This document shows positions 51,078-58,338 of a stretch of 64,000 bases of DNA, piece after piece. The notes below the pieces were generated by a model that saw nothing but the letters and a program-made list of their open reading frames with translations, was not told the origin of the DNA and made no database searches. Every line of letters begins with the position of its first letter. The first letter of the stretch is position 1. The stretch lies in the NCBI GenBank assembly GCA_963729365.1, contig CAVSNQ010000002.1, forward strand, positions 248,001 through 312,000. Direction: 5' to 3'. A program made the position numbers and the translations under genes. The stretch is from JASHPR01 sp963729365 (GTDB lineage: Bacteria; Actinomycetota; Actinomycetes; Streptosporangiales; Streptosporangiaceae).

Positions 51078-51539
51078 GTGGATCCGGCCTTACCTTCGCA
51101 GGACCTCGACCGGCTCATCACCGACTTCACCGAGCGTGTTCCCGAGGTGGTGCGCGCCCTCGTGGTGTCCTCGGACGGCGTCCCGGTGGCAGCATCCGGC
51201 CGGATGCAGCCTGATCAATTAGAGAAGCTCTCCGTGATCACCTCCGGCTTGATCGGCTTGGCCCGTGGCGCGGTCCAGGTATCCGACGGCGGTGCCTTCA
51301 CCCAGGCCCTGGTGACCATGGAACGGAGCACCCTCGTGATCATGGCGATCGATGACGGAGCGAGCCTCGCCGTGCTCACCACCGCCGCAGCCGACCTTGA
51401 CCAGGTCGCATACGAGATGACAATCCTGGTGGAACAGGCTGGCAGCATATTCACCCCGCCCGGCCGCAGCGCGGTCGCTGACACGGGCAGCACTGCGCCG
51501 GCCACCTCATCCTCCGGCCAGACGTGTGAGCCAAACTGA
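51078..51539 (+). CDS. Roadblock/LC7-domain protein (CvnB-like)
   Basis: A 153-residue Roadblock/LC7 protein (VPEVVRALVVSSDGVPVAAS, ASLAVLTTAAADLDQVAYEM) with a disordered Ser/Thr tail. In conservons this protein interacts with the GTPase CvnD. It starts 10 bases after the kinase. The usual third and fourth genes (DUF742 and GTPase) are absent; a gene on the opposite strand follows. Confidence 0.9.
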   Translation: MDPALPSQDLDRLITDFTERVPEVVRALVVSSDGVPVAASGRMQPDQLEKLSVITSGLIGLARGAVQVSDGGAFTQALVTMERSTLVIMAIDDGASLAVLTTAAADLDQVAYEMTILVEQAGSIFTPPGRSAVADTGSTAPATSSSGQTCEPN

Positions 51540-51586
51540 TCCGCACCAGGGGCCCCCGCTGACTTGATCGGCGCCGGCCCGCCCGC

Positions 51587-52615
51587 TCACCAGCCCCGCA
51601 GGTCCACCGGCCACGCCTCCAGGACCCGGTCACCCGCCACCAGGTACAGGCGCTCGTGGTAGGCCACGGTGGGGTCGACGTGGGCCGGCAGCACCCGGAC
51701 CTGGTCGCCCACCTGGGGCAGCGACGCCCCCTCGGGCGGCGAGAAGACAATGTGCTCGTCGGAGCAGTACCACACGGCCGAGCCATCGGACAGCGACGGG
51801 TTGCCATGGTCCATGCCGAGCGCCTTCAGCCCGCAGTCGGCCACCGCCCACCCGCCCGGGTTGACCGATACCACGGTGGCCAGGATGCTCAGGGCCTGCC
51901 CGAATGGCAGGCCGATGGCGGCATAGGCGGTGTCCATCAGGGCGTAGGAGCCGGCCTGCAACTCGGTGGCCGACTCGTTGAGGTCCCAGCTGCCAGTCCC
52001 CCCGGCCGAGCGCACCGGACCTCCCACCGCGGCATGGGCCCGCTCCAGCAGGGCCATGCTGTCCGCCACCTGGCGGGCCCGGTCGGCCCGGTCGCTCACC
52101 GCCATGGCGTGCCCTTCGTAGCCCATCACCCCCCGCACCTCCAGGCCGGCGCCGCGGGCCAGCTCGGCCAGGGACCCTGCGTCGTCGGGCGAGCAGCCGC
52201 AGCGGGGCAGGCCGACGTTGACGTCGATCAGGACCTCGCGCAGCCCGGCCCGCTGGGCGGCGTGCACGGTGGCCGGCGAATCCACCGCCACCGTCACCCT
52301 GGCCCCGGCCGCCACCAGGGCGCCCAGGCGGGATGCGTCGAGCACTTCGTTGCCCAGCAGGAGGTCCTGGCCCAGGCCGGCCGCCACCATACCCTCAACC
52401 TCCCGGATGGTGGCGCAGGTGAACCCGGGGTGGCCGCTGCTGCGCTGGTGGCGGGCCAGCTCGGTGCACTTGTGGGCCTTGACGTGGGGCCGCAGGCGCT
52501 CGCCGGGCCACGCTTCGGCCATGCGGGCCAGGTTGGCCTCCAAGATGGCGGCGTCCACCAGGGGTGCCGGGGTCTGCAGGCCGGCCAGGCTGCGGGGGAC
52601 GGGCGCGGTGGTCAT
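51587..52615 (-). CDS. D-threonine aldolase / D-serine dehydratase-like PLP enzyme
   Basis: A 342-residue fold-type III PLP enzyme. Seen: PLP lysine K46 in RPHVKAHKC, RCGCSPDDA, GYEGHAM, and the C-terminal metal site SDEHIVFSPPEG and PAHVDPTVAYHERLYLV. D-threonine aldolase cleaves beta-hydroxy-D-amino acids to glycine and an aldehyde; D-serine dehydratase of this fold makes pyruvate. The usual PxHxxPT ligand site is present as PAHVDPT. CATACT and six bases precede ATG 52615. Confidence 0.88.
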   Translation of the reverse strand: MTTAPVPRSLAGLQTPAPLVDAAILEANLARMAEAWPGERLRPHVKAHKCTELARHQRSSGHPGFTCATIREVEGMVAAGLGQDLLLGNEVLDASRLGALVAAGARVTVAVDSPATVHAAQRAGLREVLIDVNVGLPRCGCSPDDAGSLAELARGAGLEVRGVMGYEGHAMAVSDRADRARQVADSMALLERAHAAVGGPVRSAGGTGSWDLNESATELQAGSYALMDTAYAAIGLPFGQALSILATVVSVNPGGWAVADCGLKALGMDHGNPSLSDGSAVWYCSDEHIVFSPPEGASLPQVGDQVRVLPAHVDPTVAYHERLYLVAGDRVLEAWPVDLRGW

Positions 52616-52753
52616 TGTGCCAGTATGTCCGGTGCGCGAACCGCGGCGCTGGTGATCAGGTGCAGCATGAGCGAGAGGGCCGGTCAGTGGCCAGGCGCTG
52701 TAGTGCAGCTTTCACGGGGAGCGCTGGGCACGAGTCCGGCACGCGGCACGGTA

Positions 52754-52784
52754 GCTGGGCCAGCCCGGATCCGGCTGGCCCAGC
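52754..52784 (-). terminator. 12-bp-arm perfect inverted repeat
   Basis: GCTGGGCCAGCC-N7-GGCTGGCCCAGC downstream of the small minus-strand gene that ends at 52812 and upstream of the aldolase start. Strong hairpin without a T tract. Probable terminator. Confidence 0.55.
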
Positions 52785-52811
52785 GCCTCAGTTGCGGTCG
52801 CGACCCGCTGG

Positions 52812-53102
52812 TCAGCCGAGCTGGGACAGTCCCTTCTGCAGATCGTCACCGTTCATCGCCGGGGCTAGCTGCACGTTGGCGCCCAGATCCTGGAAGAGCG
52901 GCTCCGCGAACGGCGGGATATCGGAGGCGTCCGGAAGGTTGAATACCATGAACGCCGTCCGCTCCCCGTCGAAGGTCGTGAAGTACATGGCCTCCGGCTT
53001 CCAGCGCTCAGCGGCACGCTGGATAGCCGCGCCCAGGCTGCCGTCCTTGATCGCCCGGTTCCCTGACTGGACCGGGATGCTGATCCTTGCCATGACACGC
53101 AT
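52812..53102 (-). CDS. Conserved small protein (DUF3303-like)
   Basis: A 96-residue protein: VMARISIPVQSGNRAIKDGS, EAMYFTTFDGERTAFMVFNL and FQDLGANVQLAPAMNGDDLQ. It has the size and pattern of small ferredoxin-like-fold DUF3303-type proteins. Function unknown. GGGGGA is close to ATG 53102; ATG 53093 is possible. Confidence 0.65.
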   Translation of the reverse strand: MRVMARISIPVQSGNRAIKDGSLGAAIQRAAERWKPEAMYFTTFDGERTAFMVFNLPDASDIPPFAEPLFQDLGANVQLAPAMNGDDLQKGLSQLG

Positions 53103-53319
53103 GAGTCCCCCCGTTTGAACCATGGCCACCGCTGCAGCGTCGCCGCCACAGACCCCGCATCCCGGCAGCGCCCATACGGCTGCCGGGGCGGTGACGAAGT
53201 GACCGAGCAGGTATACCCGCCGGGAATGCCGGTAACCAAACGCCGCGTGCGGTCAGGCTGACGACCGAAAAAGCCTGTTGCCGCCCAAGCCGGAGACGCG
53301 GGACGCTGCCCACGTGGAC

Positions 53320-54219
53320 ATGCATGCCGACCAGCTGACCGTCTCGCTCGGCACGGTACGCGAACTGGTCGATGAGCAGTTCCCCAGGTGGCGGCGTCTG
53401 CCGATCAGGAAGGTCCATTCCTCCGGGACCGTCAACGCCATTTTCCGCATCGGTGGTCAGTTCGCGGCCCGGTTCCCGCTGCGGCCTGATGATCCTGGGG
53501 CGATCCGGCGCGGGCTGGAAGCTGAGGCGCAGGCCGCCCGTGAACTGGCCGGGCGGACGCGGTTTCCCACGCCCGAGCCGGTGGCCATCGGCGAGCCCGG
53601 GGCGGGCTATCCGCTTCCGTGGCTGGTGCAGACCTGGCTGCCCGGGGTCACGGCCATCGATGACGACCCGGGCGAGTCGGCCGCGTTCGCGCATGACCTG
53701 GCCGAGTTCATCCGCGGCGTGCGCGCGATCGACACGGGCGGCCGGCCGTTCAGCGGGCACGGCCGGGGCGGTGACCTCCGATCCCATGATGCGTGGATGG
53801 AAACCTGCCTCCGGCGCAGCGAGCAGGTGCTTGACGTGCCGCGGCTGCGCCCGATATGGGAGGTAATGCGCGAACTGCCGCGCGGCCCGGGCGATGACGT
53901 GATGAGCCACCGTGACCTGATTCCCGGCAACGTGCTGGTGTCCGGCGGGCGGCTGGCCGGGGTCCTCGACGTCGGCGACCTGGGACCGGCCGACCCCGCG
54001 CTGGATCTCGTGGCGGCCTGGCATCTGCTCGAGACCGGACCCCGGCAGGTGTTCCGCGCCGATCTTGAATGCGACGACCTGGAGTGGGAGCGCGGCAAGG
54101 CATGGGCCTTCGAGCAAGCACTGGGCGCGGTCTGGTACTACGCCGAGAGCAACCCGGCCATGAGCCGGACGAGCCGGCGCACCCTGGAACGCATCGAGGC
54201 CGTCACATCACCAGCCTGA
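53320..54219 (+). CDS. Aminoglycoside phosphotransferase-fold kinase
   Basis: A 299-residue APH-family protein: VHSSGTVNAIFRIGGQFAAR as the ATP loop, the Brenner motif SHRDLIPGNVLV, and DVGDLGPADPALDL as the metal site. Despite the family name, many members act on small metabolites or have no shown resistance role. ATG 53320 is chosen because homologues usually begin MHADE; the frame is open upstream. Confidence 0.87.
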   Translation: MHADQLTVSLGTVRELVDEQFPRWRRLPIRKVHSSGTVNAIFRIGGQFAARFPLRPDDPGAIRRGLEAEAQAARELAGRTRFPTPEPVAIGEPGAGYPLPWLVQTWLPGVTAIDDDPGESAAFAHDLAEFIRGVRAIDTGGRPFSGHGRGGDLRSHDAWMETCLRRSEQVLDVPRLRPIWEVMRELPRGPGDDVMSHRDLIPGNVLVSGGRLAGVLDVGDLGPADPALDLVAAWHLLETGPRQVFRADLECDDLEWERGKAWAFEQALGAVWYYAESNPAMSRTSRRTLERIEAVTSPA

Positions 54220-54256
54220 GATCACCGCCCGGCAGCCGGGCGTGGCTAGTCACACG

Positions 54257-54637
54257 TTACGCAGCGGCGAACGCGGTCAGGGACAGCGTGTTTCCGTCCG
54301 GGTCGGTGAACCAGGCGACCCTGTCCCCGCCGGGGGCCGTCCAGATGCCGAGCTCGTCCTGGCCCATGCCGTCGTAACGGGTAAAGCGCACGCCCCTCGC
54401 CGCCAGGTCACGCACGGCTGCCGTGATGTCGGCCACCTGCCATCCGGCGATGGTGAACGGCTGCACGGCGAGCCCCGGCACGGGGGTAAGACGCAGCATC
54501 GTGCCGTTGGCGTCGAGGACCACGGCGAACGGCGTGTCCTCGACGACACGGAGCCCGAGAACCCGCTCGTAGAAGCCCCGGGCCTCGAAGATGTCCCGCA
54601 CAGGGATGAAGCCGATGAACGGCGCTCCGGCCAGCAC
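54257..54637 (-). CDS. VOC-superfamily (glyoxalase-like) protein
   Basis: A 126-residue vicinal oxygen chelate protein: FIGFIPVRDIFEARGFYERV, LRLTPVPG, and WFTDPDGNTLSL with the C-terminal metal ligand region. GTG 54637 is preceded by TATGTT and six bases. Ligand unknown. Divergent from the nitroreductase gene. Confidence 0.87.
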   Translation of the reverse strand: MLAGAPFIGFIPVRDIFEARGFYERVLGLRVVEDTPFAVVLDANGTMLRLTPVPGLAVQPFTIAGWQVADITAAVRDLAARGVRFTRYDGMGQDELGIWTAPGGDRVAWFTDPDGNTLSLTAFAAA

Positions 54638-54643
54638 CGGCCG

Positions 54644-54649
54644 AACATA
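54644..54649 (-). promoter_or_regulatory. -10 box TATGTT, leaderless spacing
   Basis: Six bases separate TATGTT from GTG 54637. Confidence 0.5.
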
Positions 54650-54767
54650 GCACGCGATGCCGGGCCGGCGGTGGCTCGTGCCAGCGGCCGTCGCTCACCG
54701 CACCCAGGCGGCGATCGCCCCGCGCGCCGGCGAGAATGAACGCCGGGTCGCGCGCGTTGGCAGCGTC

Positions 54768-55274
54768 ATGCAGACCTGGGAAGCCATCACGTCACGCCGC
54801 AACGTCCGGTCCTTTGCTGACCGCCCGATCCCGGCCGCAGACCTGGACCGGATCCTCGAGGCAGGCCGCCGGTCCCCGTCCTCGCAGAACTGGCAGCCAT
54901 GGGACTTCATCCTCGTCACCGACCGCCAGCAGCTCCGCGAACTGGCGAAGGTCTGGCGGGGCGCCGGCCATGTGGCTGACTCGGCCGCGACGATCGTGGT
55001 CGTCGGCCCCGCGGCCGACAACGAATTCCACCGGGCCCAGCTCGACCTGGGCCAGGCAACGATGGCGATGATGCTCGCTGCTACTGATCTGGGCATCGGC
55101 AGCAGCCACGCCGGGGTAGCCGACCTTCCGCTGGCCCGCGAGCTGCTGGGCTTTCCCGAAGACCGCGACTGGGCGCTGCTCATCTCGCTCGGCTACCCGG
55201 CCAGGCCACTGACCCCGGTCAAGAACCCCAAGCGGCGGCCGTTCGACGACGTCGTCCACCGTGACCGCTGGTAG
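54768..55274 (+). CDS. Nitroreductase-family flavoprotein
   Basis: A 168-residue FMN oxidoreductase of the nitroreductase fold: SRRNVRSFADRPIPAADLDR, RRSPSSQNWQPWDFILV and a C-terminal LISLGYPARPLTP. It uses NAD(P)H to reduce nitro compounds or quinones; physiological substrate unknown. ATG 54768 is the family's usual start (MQTWEAITSRRNVRSF). Confidence 0.88.
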   Translation: MQTWEAITSRRNVRSFADRPIPAADLDRILEAGRRSPSSQNWQPWDFILVTDRQQLRELAKVWRGAGHVADSAATIVVVGPAADNEFHRAQLDLGQATMAMMLAATDLGIGSSHAGVADLPLARELLGFPEDRDWALLISLGYPARPLTPVKNPKRRPFDDVVHRDRW

Positions 55275-55331
55275 TCACCGTGACCGCTGGTAATCCTCTC
55301 CAGCCAGGCGCGATGATGTGAGACTGCGGCG

Positions 55332-55607
55332 TCAGGCGGTCAGGGCCGGCGCGTGTTCCTGCCCCGGGGCCGCGCAGTGGCCGGCGATCTCCTCCAGGGC
55401 CAGGCCGAGCGCCGCGGCCAGCGCGGCGACGGTGAAGAACGCGGGAGTGGCGATCCGGCCGGTCTCGATCTTGCGCAGGGTCTCGGCGGGGACGCCGGAC
55501 ACCGCGGCGATCTCGGCCATGCTCCGCTGGCCGCGCGCCTCGCGCAGCAGCGTGCCGAGCCGTTCTCCCCGCGCACGTTCCTGGGGGCTTAGCGGCGGAC
55601 GGACCAT
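55332..55607 (-). CDS. Small XRE-family DNA-binding protein
   Basis: A 91-residue helix-turn-helix protein (LGTLLREARGQRSMAEIAAV, GVPAETLRKIETGRIATPAF) with a short C-terminal tail and no effector domain. TAGTAT and six bases precede ATG 55607. It is divergent from the second methionine aminopeptidase gene, and the two promoters share a palindrome, so it probably regulates both. Confidence 0.85.
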   Translation of the reverse strand: MVRPPLSPQERARGERLGTLLREARGQRSMAEIAAVSGVPAETLRKIETGRIATPAFFTVAALAAALGLALEEIAGHCAAPGQEHAPALTA

Positions 55608-55613
55608 ACCGTG

Positions 55614-55619
55614 ATACTA
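55614..55619 (-). promoter_or_regulatory. -10 box TAGTAT, leaderless spacing
   Basis: Six bases separate TAGTAT from ATG 55607. Confidence 0.55.
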
Positions 55620-55629
55620 ATACCGGTAT
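55620..55629. promoter_or_regulatory. ATACCGGTAT palindrome between divergent promoters
   Basis: Perfect 10-bp palindrome abutting the -10 box of the XRE gene (55614-55619) and overlapping TATAGT (55627-55632), the likely -10 box of the aminopeptidase gene. Suits an XRE operator that shuts both promoters. Confidence 0.55.
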
Positions 55630-55657
55630 AGTTATCCCGGCACCCGCGGGAGGCGCT

Positions 55658-56425
55658 GTGGTCGAGATCAAGACATCGGACGAGATCGGGGCGATCCGCG
55701 CCGCCGGGCAGGTCGTCGCGCAGATCCTGGCGGCCGTGCGCGCCGAGGCGGCTCCCGGGATGCGGCTGGCCGGCCTGGATGAGGTGGCCCGCTCCGTGCT
55801 GGCCAAGGCCGGCGCCACCTCGCCGTTCCTGGGCTACCAGCCCTCGTTCGCGCCCGTTCCGTTCCCGGCTGTCATCTGCACATCCGTCAACGACGCCGCG
55901 CTGCACGGCATCCCGGGCCGGTACCGGCTGGCCGACGGTGACCTGCTCAGCGTCGACTGCGGAGCCGTCCTGGACGGGTGGGCCGCGGACGCCGCGATCT
56001 CCTTCACGATCGGCCCGCCGCGCCCCGCCGACGCCCGCCTGATCGCCACCACCGAGGCGGCGCTGCGGGCAGGTATCGCCGCGGCGGTTCCCGGCGCGCG
56101 GCTCGGGGACATCTCCGCCGCGATCGGCGCGGCCGGCCGGGCCGGCGGCTACGGGATCTGCACCGACTTCGGCGGGCACGGCGTCGGCCGTGCCATGCAC
56201 GAGGATCCGCACATCCCCAACGAAGGCCCGGCCGGCCGCGGCCGCACGCTGCTGCCCGGGCTCGTCATCGCGATCGAGCCGTGGTTCCTGGCCGGCGGCC
56301 GGGACAGCTACTGCATCGACCGCGACGGCTGGACCATCCGCAGCGCCGACGGCAGCCGTGCCGCCCACGCCGAGCACACCATCGCCGTCACCGCCGACGG
56401 CCCGCTCATCCTCACGGCGCCGTAA
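55658..56425 (+). CDS. map: Type I methionine aminopeptidase, accessory copy
   Basis: A 255-residue M24A peptidase that removes the initiator methionine. All metal ligands are visible: D100 and D111 in SVDCGAVLDGWAADAAISF, H174 in GHGVGR, E207 in AIEPW, E239 in HAEHT; H83 assists. GTG 55658 has GGGAGG at four bases. Its pairing with a small XRE regulator suggests a regulated paralogue rather than the housekeeping enzyme. Confidence 0.9.
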   Translation: MVEIKTSDEIGAIRAAGQVVAQILAAVRAEAAPGMRLAGLDEVARSVLAKAGATSPFLGYQPSFAPVPFPAVICTSVNDAALHGIPGRYRLADGDLLSVDCGAVLDGWAADAAISFTIGPPRPADARLIATTEAALRAGIAAAVPGARLGDISAAIGAAGRAGGYGICTDFGGHGVGRAMHEDPHIPNEGPAGRGRTLLPGLVIAIEPWFLAGGRDSYCIDRDGWTIRSADGSRAAHAEHTIAVTADGPLILTAP

Positions 56426-56594
56426 CCTGGCGCCCTGCCACTCCTGCGGTGCCGGGAGCCGGTGCCGCCCGTTTCGCACAACAGTTCCAGAATTTTGAAC
56501 GCCACGCCACGTGCTGGTCGCGTCGACGCTCCGCGACTGAGCGTGGCCCGGCCCATCCGGCGTCCGCCGGCACCCTGTCCACGAGAATGCAGGG

Positions 56595-57152
56595 ATGACT
56601 GTTTCGAGCCTTCATGACTTCTTCGTGGCCAGCGCCAGCGTGGCGGGCGCGCTCATCGGCCTGCTGTTCGTGGCCATCTCCGTCTCCCAGGAGCGGCTGG
56701 CCGAGACCGGCGAGACGCAGATCCACCGGCTGCGCGCCTCCGCCGCGCTGACCGCGTTCATCAACGCGCTCGCCGTTTCGTTGTTCTCGCTGACCGGCGA
56801 CACCAGCGCGGCCGCCATTTCGGTAGCGATCATCGGGCTGCTATTCGTGGTGGCGTCGCTGCTGTCACTGATCCGCGTCCGCGGGCTGCGGTGGCACGAC
56901 CTGCGCGACCTTGTGTTCATTGCGGGGCTGACCGCCGTTTTCGTAATCCAGTTCATCGCGGGACTGCAACTGAACGCCGATCCGAGCAGTGGCAGCGCAG
57001 CGCACACGATCGCGATCCTGGTCAACGTCTGCTTCCTGCTCGGGATCGCGCGAGCGTGGGAGCTTGTCGGCGGCCCGTCCATCGGGATCGTGCACGAAGC
57101 CGGATTGCTCATGCGAAGCGACAGCCGCAAGACCGAGACAGATAACGGCTGA
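56595..57152 (+). CDS. Four-helix integral membrane protein of unknown function
   Basis: A 185-residue protein with four to five hydrophobic helices (ASVAGALIGLLFVAISVSQE, AAAISVAIIGLLFVVASLLS, and two more), a conserved-looking N-terminal SLHDFFVASASVAGALIGLL, and a charged C-terminus. Homologues are known in actinomycetes without function. GAGAAT and six bases precede ATG 56595. Confidence 0.7.
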   Translation: MTVSSLHDFFVASASVAGALIGLLFVAISVSQERLAETGETQIHRLRASAALTAFINALAVSLFSLTGDTSAAAISVAIIGLLFVVASLLSLIRVRGLRWHDLRDLVFIAGLTAVFVIQFIAGLQLNADPSSGSAAHTIAILVNVCFLLGIARAWELVGGPSIGIVHEAGLLMRSDSRKTETDNG

Positions 57153-57166
57153 CCTGGCGCTCAACC

Positions 57167-57182
57167 TCGAGAGGGCTCTCGA
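57167..57182. terminator. TCGAGAG-GG-CTCTCGA hairpin between convergent genes
   Basis: Perfect seven-pair stem 15 bases after the membrane protein stop and 47 bases from the convergent aldo/keto reductase stop. Confidence 0.45.
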
Positions 57183-57229
57183 CCCGGCCCTCCGAAGAAC
57201 GGGTTCGGCCTGAACGTCGCGTTACGAGC

Positions 57230-58213
57230 TCAGTAGCGGCTGCCTTGCGGGGCGGGCAGGGCGTCGAGTTCGGCCAGGTCCTCCGCGCTGAGCTGGATGT
57301 CCGCCGCCCCGGCGTTCTCCGCCAGGTACCGGGGGGTCTTGGTACCGGGGATGGGCACCACGTGCTGGCCCTGGGCCAGCACCCACGCCAGCGCGACCTG
57401 CGCCGCGGTGACTCCCGCCCGCTCGGCGATCTGGCGTGCGCGGGCGACGATGGCCAGGTTGGCGCGCAGCGCGTCCTGCTGGAAACGCGGCAGCCCGCGC
57501 CGGAAGTCGTCTTGGGGCAGGTCGTCGAACGAGGAGAACCGCCCGGTCAGAAAGCCCCGTCCCAGCGGGGAGAACGGCAGGAACGCGATGCCCTGCTCCT
57601 GACAGTAGGGCAGCACCTCGGCCAGCGGGTCGCGGGTCCACAGCGACAGCTCGGACTGCACCGACGTCACCGGGTGCACCGCCTGGGCCCGCCTGATCTC
57701 GTCGACGGTCACCTCGGACAGGCCGATGTGCCGTGCCTTGCCCGCCGCCACCGTCTCGGCCATCGCGCCCCAGGTCTCCTCCAGCGGCACCTGAAGGTCC
57801 ACCCGGTGCAGCTGGTAGAGGTCCACGTGGTCGCTGCCGAGCCGGCGCAGGCTGCCGTCGATCGACTGGCGTATGTGCTGGGGGCGGCCGTTCCTCGAGG
57901 CGCCCGGCGAGCTGCTGACGGGGTCCGCGGCCTGGGGGGAATCGCTGATGAGGCCGACCTTGGTAGCCAGCACCGCGCGGTCCCGGTAGCCGCCTGCCAG
58001 CGCGCGGCCGACCAGTTCCTCGTTGGTGTAGGGCCCGTACGCATCAGCGGTGTCGACCAGCGTCATGCCCAGGTCGAGGGCCTGGCGGATCACCGCGATG
58101 GACGTGGCGTCGTCGCGCGGGGTTTCCATGTCGTAGGAAAAGGTCATCCCCATGCAGCCCAGGCCGATGACGCCGACCTCGGGCCCCTTGCTGCCCAGTG
58201 CGGTGGTTCGCAT
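57230..58213 (-). CDS. Aldo/keto reductase
   Basis: A 327-residue NADPH-dependent reductase of the AKR13/YajO-type group. Catalytic tetrad: Asp and Tyr in DTADAYGPYTNEE, Lys in LATKVG, His in LYQLHRVD. C-terminal ALAWVLAQGQHVVPIPGTKT binds the cofactor phosphate. ATG 58213 is used; GTG 58234 would add seven residues. Substrate unknown. Confidence 0.9.
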   Translation of the reverse strand: MRTTALGSKGPEVGVIGLGCMGMTFSYDMETPRDDATSIAVIRQALDLGMTLVDTADAYGPYTNEELVGRALAGGYRDRAVLATKVGLISDSPQAADPVSSSPGASRNGRPQHIRQSIDGSLRRLGSDHVDLYQLHRVDLQVPLEETWGAMAETVAAGKARHIGLSEVTVDEIRRAQAVHPVTSVQSELSLWTRDPLAEVLPYCQEQGIAFLPFSPLGRGFLTGRFSSFDDLPQDDFRRGLPRFQQDALRANLAIVARARQIAERAGVTAAQVALAWVLAQGQHVVPIPGTKTPRYLAENAGAADIQLSAEDLAELDALPAPQGSRY

Positions 58214-58325
58214 GCCGTCCAGCTTCCCACTCACAATGCCCGGAGACCGGGCCGGGCAGGGCTCGCGGACGCGGCCTGCAGCCCGTCGATCAGGCAGTTC
58301 AGCTCTCCGGGCCCGGCCCGGGCCT

Positions 58326-58331
58326 TAGACT
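58326..58331 (+). promoter_or_regulatory. -10 box TAGACT, leaderless spacing
   Basis: Seven bases separate TAGACT from GTG 58339. Confidence 0.5.
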
Positions 58332-58338
58332 TCCGGCC

